From: Onthophagus taurus
Lineage: Eukaryota; Arthropoda; Insecta; Coleoptera; Scarabaeidae
Assembly (NCBI RefSeq): GCF_036711975.1
Contig: NC_091966.1
Span: forward strand, 28,279,501 to 28,343,500
Reading direction: 5' to 3'
DNA length: 64,000 nucleotides
Each line of letters begins with the position of its first letter. Within the stretch, counting starts at the first letter, position 1. Both the position numbers and the translations under genes were made by a program. Positions 59,001 through 64,000 of the stretch are shown here, piece by piece. The notes below the pieces were generated by a model. That model was not told the origin of the DNA. It saw only the letters and a program-made list of their open reading frames with translations, and searched no databases.

Positions 59001-61978
59001 TACTGGATTTTTTAGGGAAAAATAATGTATTATAAACTAGTTACAACAGACTATTTCAGGTTATATAGGTGATATTAGGTAATATGTTTTCTAGATTATA
59101 TTATTGGTAGAATAGATATACGGCGATATTTGGTAATGAGCCTGCGATCTCCAGACTTAAAAATATTAATAATTGTATGCAGTTTCCACGAAGAGGAAAA
59201 GACACTATGATGTACTGACATATCAGATATGATCAGAGGGCTGGCAAGTGTTTTCAAGCAGCTGTTAATGAAAATTGGGCGTATCTGATCCTGGATTATT
59301 AAAGGAGTCCACACCAATACCAGTTTTTAAATCTGTAATAAATCAAAACAGTTAACTTAAACCATGTTATTGCTAAGAATCTTTTGATCTGGAATAGTTG
59401 GGAAATAGAACACAAACTTATTGCCAACTTCCAGAGAAAACGTCATTATTACGGACAACCGTGGGCACTGCAAAACGACGCCTTTCCTGGTTCAGGTAGG
59501 ACAACATTTATTAGCGTAAAGTAATTGGAATCAAGTCGTCTCATTGTCAGTATAAACCTGTGGTCCTTTTCTCACCCAACGAATTAATGAAGCCCGAGAG
59601 AACCAGGTGGGATAGCCCCTAGAAGTGAACCTTGTACTTGGATAAATTTGTGGATAATATCATAAACGTAAAATGTATTCGCTGAAAAATTCTCCAAGAT
59701 TCTGGAGAAATCTAGATTGTTAAGGTAATCATTAATTTCATTCTGCAAGCGTGAAATGGACAAGTTCCTCAAATATTAAAGGAATTTCACATTCAGGGAC
59801 GTATATGAGACCGCGTATAAGTATCTGACCATGTCATAGGCGGATTCTAGGGCAGGAGATGACTGAGCCGACAAGATGGAACTGAATTTATAGATAATTG
59901 TCGGAATAATTAACAAACTGATTACTTCCACACATTTCGCAAGCTAACAGTAACACCCCGTCAAAGAAAAGCTAAAGAGTCCGGGTAATGAATCGTTTCG
60001 AGAAAAATGTTCAGGTTAAATAGTCGGTATAAGAGGTGGTGTTATAGCTAAATGCTATGATACCACTGCTATAACATCTAACTCATAAAGGTTTCTATGA
60101 CAATGTCAGAAAACCAAAACTCAATTTATAGATGCAAGTCCAATGTGTTTTATAAAGAAACTACACTTTTGTAAGATGACTTCAATAACCATGATGTGTC
60201 TTCAAACTTCGAAAGTTCACTAATGACTTTGTCAAAATTTTCTATGAAAATTTGATATGGTTAACTATTTGTGAGAGAAATAAATATGTCCAAGAAAGGA
60301 ATTAAGAACTTTATCATAAGATTCTGAAATGAAGAGCTTCATCTTTCTTGTTAGCGAATAATGTTTGAGTATACATATAGTTGGGAACATCGTATACAAT
60401 AATATTTTTTGTCGAAACGGCGAGATAACTCTTTTATAATTTGTGAGAAAACAATTTGTTAAACACACGTTTATCAAGAAAATGTATTTGATGGATTAGA
60501 TGCTGTTTTGCAACATCAACTCATATTGTCGCTGCCAAGCCAAAATGGTATAAACAACATTTACTTTTATTACGTAGTATGGAAATAGGTATTTGCGCAA
60601 ACTTGAAACGAATATTGTAGCGATTGAAGTTTGCGGTTATGCCGCTTTAATTGTTGGATGCAGATTTAAAAATCCTGTTGAATGGTGTAACTTACTAAAA
60701 AGAATGGTATGCTATTTTTGCTTGGCAGCGACGATATATGGACAAGGGTTGACTAATTAAATGGCAGGTGATTTAGATTATACTGAAAAATGGCCAAATG
60801 CTACAATATCATAACTGCAACATCTAACTTATAAACATTTCTATCATAGTAATACTGTCAGATAAAATCGATATTTTGAGTGTCTTCTTATTGACATTGA
60901 GGTAACTGAAACTGAAGAAAAAAATAGTAGGAAAATATGACTATCAAAAGATTAAGGACAAGACAGTTATGACAATAAGACATGTTTGCTGTGAAATAAC
61001 ATAATAATAATATGTTTTTGCTTTAATACAATCTGAGTCAAACCTAAATAACGGTAATAACGAAATAACAGTAATTGAATAGTTAATAATGAATTCCATA
61101 AATTTCACATTTTAGATACAAATAATAAATAAGTGCTACATAAAATAAGCAAGTATTAATGCCGAATAAGTATCTTAAAAAAGTTTTTTACTTAAAGAGT
61201 TCAGTTATTTATTACATAATAATCGTGGTGTTAATCCTAAAATCGATAATTCATTGTCTGGCGTTGTAGACAATAAAATTGTGATTTTGTAATAAACTTT
61301 GAAATATTGATGGCAATGATGATTGATGAATTTTGTGGGGAAACTTTTTAAAAATTCTTTTAAACATTCTTTTTAATATCATTTTACAAAAATATTTGCT
61401 TTATTTATACAATTTATTTTCATCTGTATTCATAATAATACTACTCAAATTGGTCTCTACCTACGTTTCGAAATTTCTAAGAAATTAACATCGTTAAATA
61501 ATTATTTTGAGATTTTCCAATTTCACACATGTCTCGGTTATTTTTATCTTTCAACTTATAACAACATTCAACTGTTAATTATTCGCTACCTCTTCGTATA
61601 CGTTTTTTTGTTTGCTGTCCATTTAACATAAAATTAACGTGGTTAATTAATGTGTATTGTATAAATTTGACAAAAATCAAAATGAATCATCTAGGTTTTT
61701 TTTATTAAAAAATAAATTTTCTACTATGTGAAGTACCCGATATCTATTAACATAACTGCGTATGACAGTTAAATTACAAAGCTGTTACGTAAATATTTTT
61801 TTGCAATTATTTTCTATTTCCAGAACTGTTTATTTCTTGATAAATTATAATGTTTACTTACGATGTTGGATGTTCAACTTCTCTATGACAATACGGATCG
61901 TAATTAGCTTCCATTGCCTTTGCTCCATTTTCGATGGTCGTCAGTTGTTTATTGGCCGTCTTTTGTTTTTCAGATTTG
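53055..61978 (-). CDS. Proton-coupled amino-acid transporter, SLC36/PAT family (gene 2, first exon not found)
   Basis: Six coding exons: 61978-61862, 58522-58250, 58179-57822, 53765-53587, 53530-53355 and 53299-53055. All junctions are GT-AG and in phase, giving 448 aa after an incomplete first codon. The most upstream exon starts after an acceptor, so a short first coding exon must lie further right, perhaps beyond 64000. Seen: YDPYCHREVEHPTSNSETLF, TM1 HLLKGSLGTGILAMP with the conserved His, TM2 GTIVIGVICTYSVHILIK, CKRNKKPSLTYPATAG, IYQIGTCCVYIVFIAENVKS, WPLFFGTVLFALEAIGV, ENEMKTPKAFGG and FGALCLSALGIAFPALIDLC. About eleven membrane segments. Compared with gene 1, the 273-nt exon is undivided, and the three last exons have identical lengths. 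The N-terminal soluble part differs. Introns of 4.1 kb and 3.3 kb hold LINE remnants. Confidence 0.92.
53766..54949. other. SLC36 gene 2 intron, left part
   Basis: AT-rich intronic DNA with no recognised feature. Confidence 0.3.
54950..56500 (-). mobile_element. LINE RT remnant in SLC36 gene 2 intron
   Basis: Minus-strand series over 1.5 kb: GGERLAKQLMELHNKILDDT and NRITIPLFKYGT near 55990-55880, then NEEQQGYRKNMATHDAVFEV and, frameshifted, the FDKVR-type block near 55660. A degenerate RT palm follows, then DNTCLGISSYREF and IWRNNCISTETKVKMYKAYK near 55290-55250. The end towards 54950 is Lys/Arg-rich. Many frameshifts. Sense with the host gene. Confidence 0.75.
56501..56879. other. Intronic spacer with a basic coding-like frame
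   Basis: The minus frame 56785-56525 (RTKNIKVQARFRNAKNIKAS, then NECKKSSQST) may be the linker of the adjacent LINE, but no motif confirms it. Confidence 0.3.
56880..57230 (+). mobile_element. Jockey/CR1-like RT scrap
   Basis: The plus strand reads LKIMEKILSARLWEYLSAYS, then LPNFQLGFRSG, the conserved RT block (usual form EKIINxRLxxYL...QFGFRxGxST), then LCLGTALLF-like sequence in another frame. It is short and broken, antisense to SLC36 gene 2 within its intron. Confidence 0.65.
57231..57821. other. Intronic spacer
   Basis: Bases 57360-57440 are slightly GC-richer; no ORF or element end was recognised. Confidence 0.3.
58523..59090. other. SLC36 gene 2 intron, left of the Jockey fragment
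   Basis: AT-rich; a short direct repeat, GACCTGGATGC, lies near 58922-58953. Nothing else was recognised. Confidence 0.3.
59090..59800 (-). mobile_element. Jockey-like LINE fragment
   Basis: Minus strand: LQNEINDYLNNLDFSRILEN near 59760-59690 matches the end of the endonuclease region. YVYDIIHKFIQV and, after degraded sequence, the RT start IINIFKSGDRRLITKYRRIS with ILPII near 59180-59096 follow. These are the classic KSGDRxxxxNYRPIS block, here with one Pro changed to Arg. Truncated at both ends. Confidence 0.72.
59801..61861. other. SLC36 gene 2 intron, right part
   Basis: Diverged copies of a segment of about 90 bp (sharing GCTATAACATCTAACTCATAAA-like words, in part) occur at about 60040-60110 and 60790-60870, suggesting an unnamed repeat. 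No gene was found. Confidence 0.35.
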
Positions 61979-63485
61979 CTGTAAAGAAGCAAAAATGTGC
62001 GGTTAAAGAATGTTTATGGCTTCGTTAAACCGGAAGAATCAATAGTCGCGTTAAACTCGCACCTTCAACTCCCTTGAACTTGTTCTTTTCTTTTTTATTA
62101 TCGTTTAATTTCAAGTAGGTATAAGAGGTGAGTGTACTATTTTTTTTACTATTTATTTTTAATATAAACTTTATAACTATAGTATAAGTCAATGTATAGA
62201 CGACTTAAGAGATAAGACTAAAACAATGAATTTTTTTTCGTTGTTAAGTCAATCAATTTTCTACTAGAAAATAGTTTTGACAGAACAAACATTTTATCTG
62301 TTGTGAATATTGGTTAAATAAGTAATTTATCAAATCGAATAATAAATATAAACTGTAAATAACAAGGTTATTATTGACTTTACACAAAAAATGAAGTATT
62401 ACACAATAAAAAATTAATAAAGAACATATCAATTTTTTCGTAATTAGGGATACTAATTCCCATCATTGTTATAACTGTTAATAAGTATACAATAATTTAA
62501 TCTCTTATCGCTACTTAATAATATTTCATGATATTGCCATGTTGCTAATAGATTGCAAATACTATTTACATTAAAATTTTGCGGTAAACACTTTAGCGAG
62601 ATAAAGGAAAACGTGGTTTTGTAAGTACACGAGTCTTTCATGTTTTTTTATTGATTCTTGTTTTTATTCGAATTTCTATAGTATACATGATATTAGCGAA
62701 TAAATTCTTTCAATTAACATATATTGGCAAGATTTGGATAAGGAATATATATTTCTAAAACAGTTTTACTCGATGTGATTTAATTATGGCTTAATCATTA
62801 CCTTATAAAGCAATCTTATAAAATATTAAAATTTTCGATAACGTTAAAATTTATTATTTATTAGATAATAACTATTTTCGAGAACACACTATTTTTATGG
62901 GAAGCTGATAAAATGATTATTGACCTGCACATTACTAAAATCATGATTTGTGCGATTGTGATCAACTTCAACAATTTTTCATCATGATAAAGGTGATGAT
63001 GACGGTAAATATACCCACCAAATTGCAATAAAGTTTCTGAGAATATCGGTTCATATCAAAGATATCCGCGTAGAGTATTAAAGTCCTAATATAAATCGCT
63101 CCGAGATATGTGAAAACTTCTAAAAATGTGGGATGTGGCTTGCTTAATATGGAGGAAGGTCACAATTTTTGACACGAAATGTCTTAATTTGTTGCCTAGT
63201 TTATGTTTACTTTATGTTTATTCAAAAAAAATTGTTTAATCAACCAATTTTAATCATTTTATTTTTTGATAGATAAAATAATTCTTTTTAAACATCTGTT
63301 ACTCAGTTTGCTTCAACATTACTTCTTCGCCTAAGCTTGTTGGGTCTACTTCCAAGTAATTACATACTTTTACAGAGGTGATTTGGTCTTTTGCAATCTT
63401 GTTAGTTACGGTTTTGGTTCTGTTTTGGAGCATGACTTTTCTTTTTCCTTATTATTTCTCAATCCTACTACTTTAGCAACTTTTC
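61979..63485. other. Region upstream of the last visible SLC36 gene 2 exon
   Basis: AT-rich. I searched the minus strand for an ATG-containing short exon ending in a donor of the needed phase and found none that convinces. It is therefore probably intron. Confidence 0.35.
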
Positions 63486-63489
63486 AATA

Positions 63490-64000
63490 AACCAGCATAT
63501 CTTTGTTTCGTGGATCTCAAAAAGGTATTCGACAGAGCGAGGCTCTCCGACGTGCTGAAACTCCTCATTGCAAAAGACATACACTTGAACATCATAAAAA
63601 CGATCAAACAACTAAACATAGATATCAAGACAAAACTCCGAACGGGGAAGGGACAGAAATTAACATCAACGCTAGAATCCCACAGAGTGGCAGCCTTAGT
63701 CCACAACTGTTTAACATGCTAATGGACAGTATAATCAGAGGCCTAGATGGAGTAAATGAAGAATATAGGATGGACTACAACATCTTCTTAACGTATTTAA
63801 CGAAACATGTGACAAGGTATAATTGAAGATCTTTAACCAATAAAACGAAAAGCATAGTCATCACAAAATCACCCATTGGATGTAAAATAGTAATGCAAAA
63901 GCAGATCATTGACCAAGTATTTCAATTCGTCTATGCCATGCTATAAAGGCAATAAGAATATCAGGTACACTTTGCAACCCAATATGGATGAAAAAACATC
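63490..64000 (+). mobile_element. RTE-like LINE RT remnant, running off the right edge
   Basis: Plus strand: CFVDLKKVFDRARLSDVLKL at 63504-63563 (usual form FVDLKKAFDxV, first catalytic Asp present). KTIKQLNIDIKTKLRTG follows, then after a +1 shift RIPQSGSLSPQLFNMLMDSI near 63670-63730 (usual form GIRQGDSLSPLLFN). After further shifts KSIVITKSPIGCKIV and IIDQVFQFVYAM read to the window end. The YADD region is lost in a small deletion near 63780-63820. Confidence 0.75.

Noticed and set aside
1..64000. CRISPR array, prokaryotic operon, tRNA or rRNA genes
   Set aside because: No evenly spaced short repeats with unique spacers, no cloverleaf or rRNA core was noticed, and the gene structure is clearly eukaryotic.

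Overview
The window looks like AT-rich insect nuclear DNA, probably from a beetle; the order is a guess from the mix of retroelements. Host genes are split into small exons by GT-AG introns, many only 50-60 bp long. There are no operons or bacterial signals. More than half of the recognisable sequence is decayed transposable elements: RTE-like and Jockey-like LINEs, Penelope-like elements, a Ty1/copia element, mariner, pogo, hAT-like and CACTA-like DNA transposons, and MITEs.

Four host genes can be read, all on the minus strand. From right to left they are: a proton-coupled amino-acid transporter of the SLC36 (PAT) family at 53055-61978, whose first coding exon was not found; a second SLC36 paralogue at 27737-38699, complete in eight exons and about 455 aa; a six-exon gene for a 127-aa protein of unknown function at 10189-11072, with exons too short to show as long ORFs; and a SMYD4-like SET/MYND gene at about 3307-5088 whose 3' end meets a LINE remnant. 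The two transporters form a head-to-tail tandem duplication. Their homologous exon lengths match exactly for 179, 176 and 245 nt, and the 151+122 nt pair in one equals the single 273-nt exon in the other.

Layout. 1-830: RTE-like LINE (+). 840-1650: pogo-like transposase remnant (-). 2340-3290: LINE RNase H end (-). 3307-5088: SMYD4-like gene. 6035-8050: mariner split by a 393-bp insertion that carries a hammerhead-like motif. 8270-9125: second, shorter mariner. 10189-11072: six-exon gene. 11830-13080: LINE (-). 13330-21430: inverted and repeated Penelope-like copies with a 1.3-kb TA-flanked element inside. 21830-26371: copia element split by a CACTA-like foldback, itself split by a hAT-like element that holds a LINE fragment. 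27737-38699: SLC36 gene 1, with LINE debris, a 21-bp minisatellite and a 235-bp tandem duplication in its introns. 38700-53050: mostly featureless AT-rich DNA with a MITE, a LINE and a perfect hairpin. 53055-61978: SLC36 gene 2, with three LINE fragments in its introns. 63490-64000: RTE-like RT running off the right edge.

I did not find a new defence or metabolic system. The most informative items are the four-level transposon nest with readable target-site duplications, the family of hammerhead-ribozyme-like motifs at the ends of small retro-insertions, the foldback Penelope array, the hidden six-exon gene, and the SMYD-like protein with a degraded SET motif.
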